From assembly GCF_033568475.1 (NCBI RefSeq), contig NC_133123.1, forward strand, positions 138,145,062 to 138,209,061: DNA of 64,000 nucleotides, read 5' to 3'. Under the pieces are notes generated by a model. That model did not search any database. It saw nothing but the letters and a program-made list of their open reading frames with translations, and was not told the DNA's origin. The stretch's first letter is position 1, and each line of letters starts with the position of its first letter. This DNA is from Henckelia pumila. Lineage: Eukaryota > Streptophyta > Magnoliopsida > Lamiales > Gesneriaceae. The position numbers and the translations under genes were made by a program. Of this stretch, positions 10,592-24,802 are shown piece after piece.

Positions 10592-10950
10592 ACATTGTAA
10601 TATTTCTCTTTCTATTGTATTAAGTTTTACTTTTATGTATTTCAAGAACAAGGCTACTATGAGTAGCTAAACAAGTTATCTCCTCCTCTTCAAAGGAGGT
10701 TGATTTATGTAATAATATGTTGTCTGAATAAATTTTCGAAGCTCTTCTCTATCATGTTATTTTATTTAAAATATTAAGCTTTTACTATACGCCCTAAGGT
10801 AGGAAACGAAATAGGGCTGTGTTAGCTGCTGCTGAAGGAGTCTGTGTCAGGAACCATGGGTTGCGATCGCGTGGTTTGGTTGTGAGGAACAACCTGTAAA
10901 ACCCGGTGGACATAACCCGGCAACAGTGTGGTTAAAGAGGTATTCTGCTT
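10592..10950 (+). other. Probable start of the viral RNA leader
   Basis: This non-coding sequence follows the poly(A) signal and has an AT-rich first half and a GC-richer second half. It contains short hairpin-like pieces such as CTCCTCCTCTTCAAAGGAGG. I do not see the initiator-Met primer-binding site expected in the leader, so the integrated copy probably ends before it. The right border is approximate. Confidence 0.4.
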
Positions 10951-12343
10951 TAATTTACTGACGGAAGCATGATGGGATTAAGCCTTTAGATTTTAAATAG
11001 GGAAATAAAGGGTAGAATGAGCATTATTTAGTTTTAAGGACAAATTCAAGAAACTATTTAATGAATCATGTATATATTTGGAACATAAAAAGTGAAAGGG
11101 ATATAATACGGAAAATGAAAAAGATACATGGATATATTTAAAAATTATCCCAAAGTTTCAGCTTGATATTTATATTTAATTAGATCAATATTTGTGATGA
11201 TATAAAAATAACCCACCTGGAGACTTTGAATTGGAGTAGTTAGACATTGACTCGTCAATTTAGGTTAGACTCGTCGGGTCGGCCGGGCCCGCCACGTATT
11301 TTAAGTAGATTGGGTTGAAATTTTTTCATCCCACCAAAAGGTGGGCCTAGATGGGCCAACCCTCCTAGGCCCGTGACCCGCGCGGGTTGGCCCGCCGCGG
11401 GCCTGAAGAATTAATAATTTATTTTTATTATTATTGTGATATATGTATTTTTTAATAAAAGTTGTGAATTTTTTTTTGTATTAATTATTTTATATAAAAT
11501 TTACACACATAAAATCAATAATTAAAATTTTTATTAATATGTTTTTATTAATATTTATTTATGAAATGATATTTATAATTAATTATAATAATTATTTATT
11601 TATTTTTATTTATCGTGAGCCAACCCGCGGGCCGGCTTGCCTAACCCGCAACCCAACTTGGGTTGGGCTGGGTTGAGGATTTTTAGCCCGCCAAAATGGT
11701 GGGTGGGTCAGCCCGCCATCAACTCGTCAAAAGATGAGTTTTTAGTGGGCCAGCCCGCGCCCACCATGAGTTGGCCCGTTTAACAGCTTTAGTTAGACAA
11801 GCCATAACAGGGGCTGGACCGGGCTGAATCTTTATGCATTTACTTTTGGGTTAAAGTATAAGCAATACGCATTCCAGCCCTATGCACGGCCTTTACATTA
11901 TTTTTTGGGCTCCACTATAATGCTCCTACTTTATGGGCTATAAATTTATTATAATGGGCTTATTATAGCCCGCAGTTCAAATATTGTGAGACAGACTGCT
12001 CCATATCTAGGTTCTGGGTACATTACAATTTTTCTGTTTCCAATTTTTAAAATAAATGATTATGAATTTTTTTTTTAACAATTAATGATTGCTTCTTACT
12101 TGCTCTGTCTATAGAAAGTTTTCTTTTTCTTTTTCTTTTCTGGTTCTCGAAATTTTCTTAATTTTGGCTATAGTATGCAAGTGTTTTCCCTCTGTTTTCT
12201 TAAAAGCACGCCTTTAATAAAATTATTTTACCACAAAAGCCAACATTAGAAAATTAAGTATGCAAAAGGATACAAAACCAAGAGTAGTTGTAAATATTAT
12301 CCAACATTACTATAGGATTTATTCGTACGAAGAAAGTGGGTGA
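10951..12343. other. Spacer between the viral block and the first pathogen-related gene
   Basis: No gene is visible. The stretch contains the GC-rich-armed repeat at 11275-11780 described separately and AT-rich filler. The last part (about 12240-12343) is probably the 3' UTR of the minus-strand gene that ends at 12344. Confidence 0.6.
11275..11780. repeat. Candidate MITE-like element with GC-rich palindromic arms
   Basis: Two GC-rich arms (about 11275-11404 and 11615-11780) enclose an AT-rich core. The arms are dense in GGGCC, CCCGCC and GGGTTGG units. They contain small palindromes such as CCCACCAAAAGGTGGG and CCCGCCAAAATGGTGGG, and share an inverted CGCGGGTTGGC. I could not fix terminal inverted repeats or a target duplication. 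A hAT-type non-autonomous element is one possibility. Confidence 0.4.
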
Positions 12344-13388
12344 TTAAGCCATGAAAGGGCAGCCTGAAGCAGAGGGAGTTTCGTATGCTGATTCCTCATA
12401 TTTTTTACCCTTCATTAGACCGGACAATAATTCTCCACGGTCTAAGAAGAAGTCAATCTTCACAATCTTGGAGTTTTCATCCAGCTACGTTCATGTTATT
12501 CAAACAAAACATCACAAGTCCTGATTTTATTTTAAAAAAAGGATGATTAATTGTATAGGATATTTCAAAGAAATGTGATCATTACCTCAAAAATCCCAAC
12601 TCCAAATAGCTCGACCAATTCTCCCGTAGGTTCGTGGCCTTTGAAAGGGCCCTCCATGTAACCCCAGTGCCTGAACTTGTAGCATATCACCGGAGGTCCC
12701 GAATAAACTTGAAGTATCTCCAGAGCAAATCCACGAGGAAATGTTGTCGTAAACGCCTTCTGGGACGAATCATATGTCTCTTGATCGGGATCATAAAACC
12801 TCAACGATGGTGGCAACGATGTTTGTAGGAACATGTTGTAGCCTCCACCGATCTTCGCAGCTTCTTCGACCGTATAAAATCTTTTGCCTTGTCACATAAT
12901 ATAATAAATTTTATAATTTCTTATACGTTGCCTTAAATCATAAAAGTGTATATTAATTACATAAAGGGTAGATGCATGTTATAAATTTGTGCAGTGATCG
13001 CCTACCATACCATTGACACCGATGACGAATTTCTGAGGGTCGAGTGTTCTGTAATCACGGGGATCGGCCTTGTGCACCCTTTCCATTTCCCATGTCTTCA
13101 CAAGATTTTGAACTTGTTCCTCAAGTGATCCCACGGGCCATATCTGATCCATTCAAAAATTTTTACTTCAAATTAAATTTGTTTCTTTTTTTTTTTTTTT
13201 TTTAAAAAAAAAGAAAAATATATATATATAGATTATTGTTGGAAAAAGTGATGCACCTTAGTCCTGCCTTGTTCGAAGAGGTCGTTGACGAGTTGGTAGT
13301 TAGGAGGATGCGCTTTCCACTTTGTGGTTCTTAAATCCTCTTCAGTCAAGTATGATCTGTACTTGTCTCCTTCATTAGCTTCTGCCAT
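12344..13388 (-). CDS. Pathogen-related protein (NTF2/SnoaL-like), copy 1
   Basis: The gene has four exons: 13388-13257, 13143-13011, 12887-12586 and 12484-12344. All junctions are GT-AG and the phases add up to 708 nt, or 235 aa. The protein starts MAEANEGDKYRSYL and ends SGCPFMA. It matches the barley/Arabidopsis pathogen-related family (about 235 aa), whose core is a SnoaL/NTF2-like alpha+beta barrel; conserved stretches include EEQVQNLVKTWEMERVHKAD and FKGHEPTGELVELFG. No signal peptide or membrane segment is visible, so a cytosolic place is likely. Biochemical function in this family is not established. A close tandem copy lies 1.5 kb away in the same orientation. Confidence 0.93.
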
Positions 13389-14848
13389 TTCTAACTTTCG
13401 ACTAGAATTGTAGTGGAGAATTAAATTAGGACTGGTGGTCTGTGTTATATGAAGGGATAAGATTAATATTAAATATTAATAAATAAATAAATAAAATGGC
13501 CGCCCAAAGTTGAATAATTATTCATGCAGGCAGCAAATTTGAAATTTCCAACGATTTTTTTAAGTTATATCCATGAATATTAAAATAATTAATGTTTTTG
13601 GTTTTCGGGCCATATTTTATCCCTATTTTACCCCCCCATTGAGTACTCTGAAGTCTCGCTTGGTGGGTAATTATTTTTGGAGTTCAGTTCCTTTTTATAT
13701 TATAAATATAAATAAAACTACTAGCTAACAATTGTATTAAAAACTTTTATGGTTGTTTTTTTTACCGTTTCTAATTATTATTTAGATAAAGTGATAATTA
13801 TATATATATAATATACTATATATTAAATGTTTCAAAAAAAATATACTATATTCTATATATTAAAGATGTGTGAAGTTGATGGTCACCAAAATCTGTGTTT
13901 TCTTTCTCAGTTTTTGGTCCCACAATAATGATAGTTCACTAAAGTGATATCCACTCAAAATAAAATAAAATAAAATAAAATTATATATATTCGCGTGTAA
14001 AGAATACTAATATTTATAATTTGTGGAGCTAATGTGTGAATTATTTAAAGTTGACGAGATATGAATGGTTTAAATTATAAATTTACTAAAATAAAATTTT
14101 ATGATCTTTTATATTAAATGAAAAATATTAATTTTCTAAGTTAATTTGGTTATATTTTTTTGTAAAAATCAATTGGTATCACGGAGCAATAAGGATCTCT
14201 AGAAATATTAGTTTTTTAAATTAATTTAATTGTGATCTTTTTGTAAAAATCAATTGATATCACAAAGTCATATATATCCTAACATAGATATTTATATAAA
14301 TAAATATAACAAATAAAATATATAGATAGAATAGAATAGAATAAAAATTAAAAAAAACATTTTATGGAAACAGATTATTCATATATTCTTGAACAAGGGG
14401 CGAAGAAATTGGATTTAAAAAAAAAGGAAAATGTGGAAATTGGACTTGTTTTGCCCATTAATTCGTAGACAAATACTGGATTTTCAACCCTCTAATTGTA
14501 GTGACGAAGGAGATCGTGAGACTTATTTTTATTTTTATTTTTTAACGTGAAAACTCGCATTCGCTACTTTTCGATGCGCTTTGGGTAAATTCCCGAACTA
14601 ACTCAATAGCCTGCTGCAAACAGACTTATGCTTCTTGCACGAGTTTAAGGTTGATATATATGTCACTAGTATTTGACCCAAGTGACGCTAACATGTTTTG
14701 TGTTCCAGATCACTAATTTGTAATAATATATAAATAAAAGATTGGTATTAAGTAAGACGTCATTCAATCCATAGAATTTATTCATACAAATGTTGAAACA
14801 TGCACGTACAAATTCGAAAACCAAATTAAAGAAATTGTTCAAGATTAA
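13389..14848. other. Spacer between the tandem pathogen-related genes
   Basis: This AT-rich stretch holds the promoter of copy 1 at its left and the 3' flank of copy 2 at its right. A short dispersed repeat with a T-rich end lies at 14525-14625 (listed separately). No gene is seen. Confidence 0.7.
14525..14625 (-). repeat. SINE-like dispersed repeat, copy 1
   Basis: On the minus strand the sequence ends in an A-rich tail (T-rich on plus at 14525-14543). Its body includes TTCGCTACTTTTCGATGCGC and CGAACTAACTCAATAGCCTG. The same body and tail order occurs at 25279-25362, and a weaker copy at 16586-16650. The A tail and dispersion suggest a retroposon 3' end. No tRNA-like head was found. Confidence 0.5.
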
Positions 14849-15924
14849 TTAAGCCATGAAAGGGCAGCCGGAGACAGAGGGAGCTTCGCTTGCTGATTCA
14901 TCAGATTTCTTGCCCTTTATCAGAGCTGACAGTAATTCTCCACGGTCAAAGAAGAACTCAATCTTCACAACCTTGGAGTTTTCATCCAACTGTACGTTTC
15001 AAAATTGCAAATGATTATTTAATATGAATATATAAAATTAACAATAATCATAAATCCGTTTGGCAAAATAATTAAAGAAATGTATTAATATTTTTTTTTT
15101 ACCTCAAAAACCGCAGTCCCAAAGAACTCGATCAATTCGCCAGTAGGCTCGTGGCCTTGGAAAGGGGCCTCCATGTAACCCCAATGCCTGAACTTGTAAC
15201 ATATCACCGGAGGTCCCGAATAAACTTGAAGTATCTCCAGAGCGAATCCACGGGCGAATGTGGCCTTGAATGCCGTCTGGGAGGAATCATAAGTCTCTTG
15301 ATCCGGGTCGAATAACCTCAACGACGGCGGCACCGAAGTGTGTAGGAACATGTTGTAGCTTCCTCCAACCTTTATAATTTCTGGGAGCGTGAAGAACTTT
15401 TTGCCTGTCACGTTTCATTACGACTATGTTACATTGAGTCATCAATGTTTTTTTTTTGGATCACGAGTTTATTCGAAAAAATCATCGACTCACCATTGAT
15501 GCCGATGACGAATTTCTGAGGGTCGAGCGTCTTGTATTGATTGGGATCGGCCTTGTGCACAATCTCCATTTCCCATGTCTTCACGAAATTCTGAACTTGC
15601 TCCTCGAGTGATCCCTCGGGCCATACCTAATTTCCATTCAAATTAATAACAATACACACACATTCAATTGATTGAATTTTGGCCAATATATATAATATTA
15701 ATTTTATTTGAATATGAATCAAATTAATTAAACATATACGGACGTGCATCGATACATTAGTATATATAATCAATCAATTGACTTACTTTAGTTCTACCAT
15801 CTTCGAAGAGCTTGTTAACGGCATCGTAATTAGGAGGGCCTGCTTGCCATTTGGTCGTTTTGAGGTCCTCTGGAGTCAAGTAGGATCTGTATTTGTCTCC
15901 CCCAACGTTTGCCATATGATTCAT
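14849..15924 (-). CDS. Pathogen-related protein (NTF2/SnoaL-like), copy 2
   Basis: The gene has four exons: 15924-15787, 15626-15494, 15404-15103 and 14989-14849. Intron positions and phases equal those of copy 1, and exons 2, 3 and 4 have the same lengths (133, 302, 141 nt). The total is 714 nt, or 237 aa. The first ATG (MNHMANVGGDKYRSYL) was chosen; a second in-frame ATG lies nine bases on, at 15915, and is equally plausible. The C-terminus is again SGCPFMA. The copies differ mainly near the N-terminus and in exon 4, so they come from a tandem duplication that has since diverged. A TATA-like box lies about 85 bp upstream on the minus strand. Confidence 0.93.
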
Positions 15925-16007
15925 TTTCAGAGATTGATTATGCTGCTAAGTGCGAGATGTTAGGAGATATATAACTGGTGATGATAAAGATATCCCCTTG
16001 TGTGGTG

Positions 16008-16015
16008 TTTATATA
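16008..16015 (-). promoter_or_regulatory. TATA-like box of pathogen-related copy 2
   Basis: TATATAAA on the minus strand sits about 85 bp upstream of the first ATG (15924), a usual plant spacing for TATA plus a short 5' UTR. Confidence 0.55.
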
Positions 16016-16585
16016 ATGAATGATGGTACTTTTAGTAGAATTTAATTTTTTTTTTTTTCGAATTAGGAATGGCATGGCCCAGAAACCCAAGTGGCATTCA
16101 TTATTCAATGACTGCGCAGCCACAAAACATTGAATCTGTACTAGGTGGTCATCCAGTGTATGTTTAATTCGGGTAGTTTTTGCAATATTTAAAAATAACA
16201 AATTATGAGAAAAAATTTCACAATGATAATTTTTCTCGAGATTTTAAAATTTTTTTAATGCGAATTATTATTCTTCTGAATACATACGATTGGCCGCTCG
16301 AAGCCTCGAAGGAGTACAGGTCTAATCGGTAATTAGTGGTGTACTACTCTCGGACGTCCTAAAGCGACCAGTAGCACAAATTCTTTTTGACCACTTGGAG
16401 CACATATGCACATGGATAATTAACATCGGAGGTACATATTGCAAATAAGTAAAATTATGTTCAGTTAAATAGGATTTAAACGGATTTCATTTTAAATTCA
16501 TGTCTCCAATCTGTTGTATCTTTTGGCTAAAAATGCAAAATAGGTTTTACCATATTAATTGAGATTATGATCACTTGATTTGGCA

Positions 16586-16650
16586 TTTTTTTATGACGTG
16601 GTCGCAGCCGTTATCTTTCGGTGTGCACTAAATAAACGTATTAGATAAAT
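16586..16650 (-). repeat. SINE-like dispersed repeat, weak copy 3
   Basis: CGCAGCCGTTATCTTTCGGTG followed by GCACTAAATAAACG aligns with the bodies at 14555 and 25310 after several changes. The T-rich end is short. This is the weakest of the three copies. Confidence 0.35.
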
Positions 16651-16837
16651 CATAGGCGACATGCTAGTCCAAAATAACGTTCGTAGAGGAATCAAACTCC
16701 TAATATATGACCGATAGTTCATCTACATGGAGATTGATTTAGCATTTTGGAACTATATACAGTGACTTTTCTCTATTGTCGGCTCCTTGTACCGGACGAA
16801 ACTTTCTTGAATAAGAATCCTAGCTAGCATGTATTAA

Positions 16838-16963
16838 GGTAGTGTTTTGGAGAGCTTTTAGGAAGCACTTCTCAGCTTCTTGTTAACAAAATTTCACAAA
16901 ATTTCAAAATTTTGTTAATGAAAAGCTGAAAAGTGCTTTTTAGAAGCTCTCCCAAACACTACC
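16838..16963. mobile_element. Tourist-like MITE, 126 bp, target duplication TAA
   Basis: Terminal inverted repeats GGTAGTGTTTTGGAGAGC and GCTCTCCCAAACACTACC bound a 126 bp element that can fold back over most of its length. TAA flanks it on both sides (16835-16837, 16964-16966). Three-base duplications of this kind mark PIF/Harbinger-derived Tourist elements. A relative sits at 46349-46486. Confidence 0.85.
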
Positions 16964-17014
16964 TAATTAGACTAGCCATTCGGCCAATAGCGCGTTCAAA
17001 AATAATTTCCATCA

Positions 17015-17115
17015 TTTTTTTTTTGAAAGGAAAACTTGCAACTTTATTAATTAATAGAGAGATCTTTTAATACAAGACTTCGCAGCCAAAAAGAAAAATT
17101 CTCAGGCACCCATAT
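17015..17115 (-). repeat. LINE-like 3' tail, copy 1
   Basis: On the minus strand the sequence reads ATGGGTGCCTGAGAATTTTT, an AT-rich stretch, then a poly(A) run (T run at 17015-17024 on plus). The segment at 47844-47947 has the same order and a matching GGGTGTCTGAGAATTTTAC start. This looks like two 5'-truncated non-LTR element tails. Confidence 0.5.
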
Positions 17116-19422
17116 AATATTTTATTTTACCCGTTAAGAAAAGTATGTAATATCTCGAGAAATATTTTATTTTACCCGTTAAGAAAAATATGAATATAAG
17201 AGCAAAATTTTTACATTGTATGTATACATGTTTATCCTTTTTGTTTCATATGAATGAGATGTTAATGAGGGTTATATAAGTAAAATTACAAAAAATTTAG
17301 GGACAAAAATAAAAAAATACACAAGACAATTGATTGGCTGCAATAATGAATTGAGTGTAATAATTTCTCACATTTAACTTCCATCTTAATAGATGTTATT
17401 TAATTCTATAACTTCCATTTTTTACTATTGATTGTATCAGATTATCTAAAAAATTATTATATATAAATTTTATATGTTATTATATAATTTTTTTTTTCAT
17501 TTCATCCATGTATTTGCAAGATTCTAATATAAATTTTTGGAATACTATTTTATTAATATTCAATCGAAGATTGAATCAATGATTTAAAATTATAATAAAA
17601 CTTATATAGTAATTTCACTATAATTATTTATTAATGTTGCAAATATTTCCAAAATATTTTTAAGTATCTAGACAAATATTCAATATTATGATTGTGTTTA
17701 AAAATTATATGCTTATATTATTTTGTTCGTGATTATGACATTAGTTTGGTTGTTTAAAAAATAGTTACATTATTTTTAAAAAAACATTGGTTATGTTAAT
17801 TTATTATTGTGTATTTATGTAGCTTATAAACCAATAATTGTTTATATTTCTTTACGAAAAGATACACTCTAATATAAAAATAAATGATTATCATTAGGAC
17901 ATCACTTTAATAAATGAAATGTTATGCATGCATATACTTATATCTATATCAATATATATACATGAGTTAATATATAAATTAATAGATTAATAAAAACTTA
18001 GAAAATCATAAAAAACAATATTTTTAATATATTTAAATAAAATGGTTAGATAAAAATAATTTATCTATTCAGTATAAAAAAATTCAAATGATTGAAAATA
18101 AAACTATCAATTTTCATTAAATAATACTTAGTAAACAAGTTGAGCGAAAATCATTTATTTACAAATAATAATTTGAATATGTAAATTATTATGGCAAGAA
18201 GAATATTTTATTTTATTTTATACTTTTGTAAACAAATTATTTTGTTAAAATATTTCCTATTTTTTATGTTTAAATGTATTATTTTAACATAGTGATAGGA
18301 TTGAGTAATATGTCAATAATAAAATCTTTTCATAAAGTGAATAAAAGAAATATTAAAATAAATCATACTGCCTATTCATGAAATATTTATAATTAAAAAG
18401 TTATTAAAAAATTATTTTTATTATATTGTTATGTTTAATTTTTAGTTGGTAAAAGAAAGAAAATTAATAGAGTGATCAATTAATATATCAACATATTAAA
18501 TATTATTTAAGTACTTTAAAGCTCTAAGTAACTTTTATAGAAACAATAAAGTGATAATATATAATAAGTTTAAAATAAAAGTACTTTAAGTTATTTACTT
18601 CTTTATGAAAGTTTATTTTAATTGTTATATTTCTATGTTAAATTAATCATATAGCACTTTAACACTTTAAGTATAATTCTTATAAAAGACAACGAAGTGA
18701 TAATATAGGATCAAGTGTTTTCGATTTACCAAAAGCTATAGCTGGTGGTAATGGTGCAACTCAAATCTTTTAACTGCACAGCAATCCAAGTTTTATGGTT
18801 CGATCATTTTATCAAGCGAAGACAATTATTACACTCAACAATATATAATAAGTTTAAAACATTATTTTAAGTTGTTAATTATTATAATTTTTTTCCTCAA
18901 AGTTTATTTTAATTGTTATATTTCTATGTTAAATTAATCATATTATAATTAAATAAATAATAACAAATTATTATTAAGATTAATTATTATTATTAATATA
19001 TATAAATAAGAGTTTGAAAAATTCAAATAAAAGATAAAGTAATAAAATATATGACAAAAAATTCTAGGCTTAGAAAATTTAGTTATTATGTTATTTATTA
19101 ATTATAAACACTAATTTCATATATTATTATATCTAAATATTAATTATTACAATTATGTTGGATGCTTTGATTTTTCATTGTTTTTTATCATTTAATATTA
19201 AGTCAATGTTTTAAAATATCTATTTTCATTTCTTTATACTTAAGTACGTCTATATATCGATTGTACCCAATTCAAGTTGTTAAATGTTTTTACAAGATAT
19301 TTGATTTTTTAGCTTAATTATGATATATTATGTTACAAGTTATATATATATAAACTCACGAGTCAATATTTTTTTTAAAATTAAATATTGAAATTGATGC
19401 ATATTGGAATATGTGACATGAT

Positions 19423-19427
<5 letters not shown>

Positions 19428-19473
<46 letters not shown>
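19428..19473. repeat. (TA)n(TG)n microsatellite
   Basis: About 16 TA units are followed by several TG units. It is a simple-sequence repeat, variable between individuals in general. Confidence 0.9.
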
Positions 19474-20077
19474 AACACATGTCATTGTATATTTCATTAT
19501 TAGTATCAATTTTAATTCAATTATATAACTAACTGATCATAAAATAAGTGATCTTATACGTACAGAATACATGCATTTTATTAGTAAATAAAAAAGAATA
19601 AGTTTTTATGTATATTATATAGAAACAGAAGGTAAGTTTAATTCATGCATGTGCATATTAATGAAATATTAGTGTCAGGATATCGACTTTAAATTACATC
19701 AAATTAATTATGGTAAAAATTAAAGGGATTTCACTACAATGTATTTCAAATATATTTAGGGAGATCATTTTTTTAAAAAAAAATTAATTTTTTTTTTCTC
19801 ATGAATTTTTGTTCATGTTAAATATTTTTTGTTCGAATTCGAGAGAAAATTTATATTAATTTTTTAAATCATGAATTATATGATTATTTAATTTAAAGTG
19901 CAAAATATGACACGAGGCCGATTTTCTCTTCCCCCTTTATTAATTGAAAATACTGAAAACTAGAGATTATGCATGGATCAAATATACAACTGTACATTAT
20001 TCAAAAAAAAAAAAAAATATATATATACAACTGTACCTATGTTGTAGAAGAAGATATCTCCAGCGGCTACTAAGCTC

Positions 20078-20124
20078 CACGTGCCCACATAGCCCTCCAC
20101 GCGCCAGCCCCTCCCACTATATAT
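20078..20124 (+). promoter_or_regulatory. ADH promoter elements: G-box and TATA box
   Basis: A G-box core CACGTG lies at 20078-20083 and a TATATAT box at 20118-20124, 67 bp before the ATG. G-boxes are known in plant ADH promoters and respond to hypoxia, cold and dehydration signals through bZIP factors. Here the assignment rests on motif and position only. Confidence 0.6.
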
Positions 20125-20190
20125 CGACTAAGCAAATGCATTCAGGTTCTTGAACATTACAGAAATATTACAATCAAGTGATCATACTCA

Positions 20191-22558
<2,368 letters not shown>

Positions 22559-23001
22559 TGTGTGTCCTTATAGTTGACAGAGTGTTACATAAATAAGTTT
22601 TTAAACGGAGGTGTAGTAGAGGTGTGTAAATTTAAGATGAGATCGATTTTACGAAATCGATTGTCCAAGGTGAATGGAGAGTTCACTTGGCTATTGTTGG
22701 ATTGTTCTGTTTAGTTTTTGTAATTTACTAAAATAAAGTGCACTAAAAAGGTGGACAGCAGTTGAAATATTTAGAAGACTTGTGTTTTTGTCCAATAGGT
22801 ATGTGACATAATAGTCTGCCTACAAAGAGCAAAAACTAGAATCTGCATCCTAAAACTCACTCTGTACACCATGTGAAAACAATCTTCTTGGCCTAAAAAC
22901 AGTTGAACTAGACTGTGAGCATGATAAAGCCATTTTATAGCCAAAGAAGAAAAAAAAACCCAAACCCGGGACCTAGCTTGGTAGAAACCCAAAAGGTTCC
23001 T
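22559..23001. other. Convergent 3' UTR region of ADH and the TBL gene
   Basis: The 443 bp between two converging stop codons holds the 3' UTRs of both genes. No further gene is visible. Confidence 0.7.
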
Positions 23002-24802
23002 TCAATTCGAAAGCAGAAGCAAGAAAAGCATTTCATTCCATGCATCCGGCACACCAGGCAAGCACCAATGGCTACAGTCGGGAACCGATGGATTGTCACT
23101 CCAACTACCGATATGTGCATCGCTTCGGGACGCCCCCATTGGAGTGACATGCAGCAACTTTACGGGTACGGTTAAATTTTTCACTGCAGTAATTATAGCA
23201 TCAGATATTGAGCTCCTCTGTTTCCCCATGATTCTTGACATGGGATGCCTTGTTACTTTGCAATTCTGACGAGCACCGTGACTGAGCATATATGGTAAAC
23301 AACAAATTTGTTGAGAAATGGATTAGAATCATAAACGTGATTAATATCATAGTAGCATATATATTCACGGATAATTACAACACACCTCCAATGAGTTGAT
23401 TCATAGGTTCTGAAAAAAACTCTTGTTCTGCTGGTATTAACCGCGTTTTCGATCCAAGATTGCCAAGTGTTCAATGCAGTTCTGAAGCCATTGTGTATAG
23501 ACAATCCAAGTTTCATCCTCCCACCAATCTGAAAATACCAGCCCCTGTTTGATGATTAACATTAGAAGCGCTTTACAACAGTAAATCTAATTGAGTTGGC
23601 AAAAACCATCTTTCAAAAGTTTGCTTTTCAAGCCAAATGTAATAACCTCGATAATTCATCTCCTAAGACCTTTGATTCTGTCCAAACTTGATATTAAAGT
23701 TTCCATACTTGGTCATAAAAAAAGTGCACAAGAATTCAGCAGAGTTAAAAAATGATGACAGGGAAGATGCTATTTTGTTGGCTTACTTGCAGGACCTGGT
23801 TAAAGCTCGTTCGATGATGAGTAGGAGCAAACATATAATGAGAGTTTTAACTTCTACAGATCAATTTAACTCGATTTCACGTTGAATATGAGCTGATATA
23901 ACATTGAAACATGCACGAAAACACGCACAATAATGGAACACTTACATATCAAAGAGCTTTGTAGGTGTCCACCAATGTCCTGAATTAAACACAAGAACAT
24001 CAGAGTCAATCCATTCTCTACTAATATCATCCATTTGATCTAGCTTTAGCGTCGCCTTAACCCTCTTTGGTGAATGTTTAGGCGCTGGCCCAGGCTGTAC
24101 CAAGAAAATCGAGCGGTAAAACTCAACTGTAAAATTGAATGGCCTAAACCGAACGCCTAAATGACGAATCTGCTTGTTGATTTGATTCCCATTAAGTTCA
24201 TACACACTGCCTTTATCCTCAATTCCAGTCATTAGCAAACAAATCATGGATTCCCACTGAGTTCTACTCAACGAATCACCAACAAAAACAACCCTTTTCC
24301 CCCTAAGCATCTCCAAGAAAACACGAGCATCAAATCTTGGGATTTCGCAATTTTTGGGCCTCCACCTCCATTTAAGGTACCCTTTATCCTTCCTTCCATT
24401 AGCCAAACAATCAAACCCATGTTCCGCAAAAGGGCATTGGGATGCATTGTATAAAGGGCAACTTTCATCTACCACCCATTTCCCATCAAACACATCGCAT
24501 CCCTTACTCGAAAAAACACTTAACTTGCTACTATAATTCTCCTCATTTCCATCCTTGTTAACATTAACCAATGTTTGAAAAGATGGAAACATGAAAAGAT
24601 AGCTGAATCCTATAACAAGAAGAAAACATATCAATGAACTAACCATAAGAAATGCAGTGAAAGACTGAAAATTCCAACTTTTACTGTATCTCCCCGCTAA
24701 AGATTTGCCAAATTTGAGAACCTGTGGGAAGGCAGGCTTCGAATGACTATACAATGACAAATATAATCCACCCATCATTGCATTTGTCTCCGAAACACCC
24801 AA
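23002..24802 (-). CDS. Trichome birefringence-like (TBL) wall polysaccharide O-acetyltransferase
   Basis: The gene has three exons: 24802-23946, 23544-23386 and 23281-23002. Phases give 1296 nt, 431 aa. It is a type II membrane protein with a cytosolic N-terminus and one hydrophobic segment at about residues 48-72. A TBL domain starts with CDVFDGKWV (about 102). The GDS motif ([14 protein letters not shown], 175-177) and the C-terminal DxxH motif (DCSHW, Asp407 to His410) form the catalytic Ser-Asp-His set. Family members O-acetylate xylan, mannan or pectin in the Golgi; which polymer applies here cannot be told. Its similarity to the TBL8-11 type is a weak impression. It converges on ADH. 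Confidence 0.93.

Larger units (their letters stand above)
4856..10950 (+). mobile_element. Endogenous pararetrovirus (Caulimoviridae), truncated and decayed
   Basis: A block of about 6.1 kb has the gene content of a plant pararetrovirus. The order is coat protein with CCHC finger, 30K movement protein, a protease-like domain, aspartic protease, reverse transcriptase with YIDD, RNase H, a downstream ORF, a TATA promoter, a poly(A) signal and the start of the RNA leader. Coat protein before movement protein on one polyprotein, followed by a separate pol ORF, matches cavemovirus/solendovirus organisation as I recall it. Florendo- or badna-like viruses are less likely. The left end is cut by the Ty3 LTR inside the coat gene. 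The right end is not sharply definable. Multiple frameshifts and stops make every gene non-functional. Confidence 0.85.
15925..20190. other. Long AT-rich spacer
   Basis: No gene is supported. Small mobile-element traces lie at the left (16586-17115, listed separately). From about 17130 to 19900 the sequence is very AT-rich with internal repeats; for example a roughly 45 bp block ending TATGTTAAATTAATCATAT occurs near 18652 and again near 18944. The right end holds the promoter of the alcohol dehydrogenase gene. Confidence 0.65.

Noticed and set aside
15938-16201. Minus-strand frame next to pathogen-related copy 2
   Set aside because: It overlaps the promoter and 5' UTR of that gene and has no domain.
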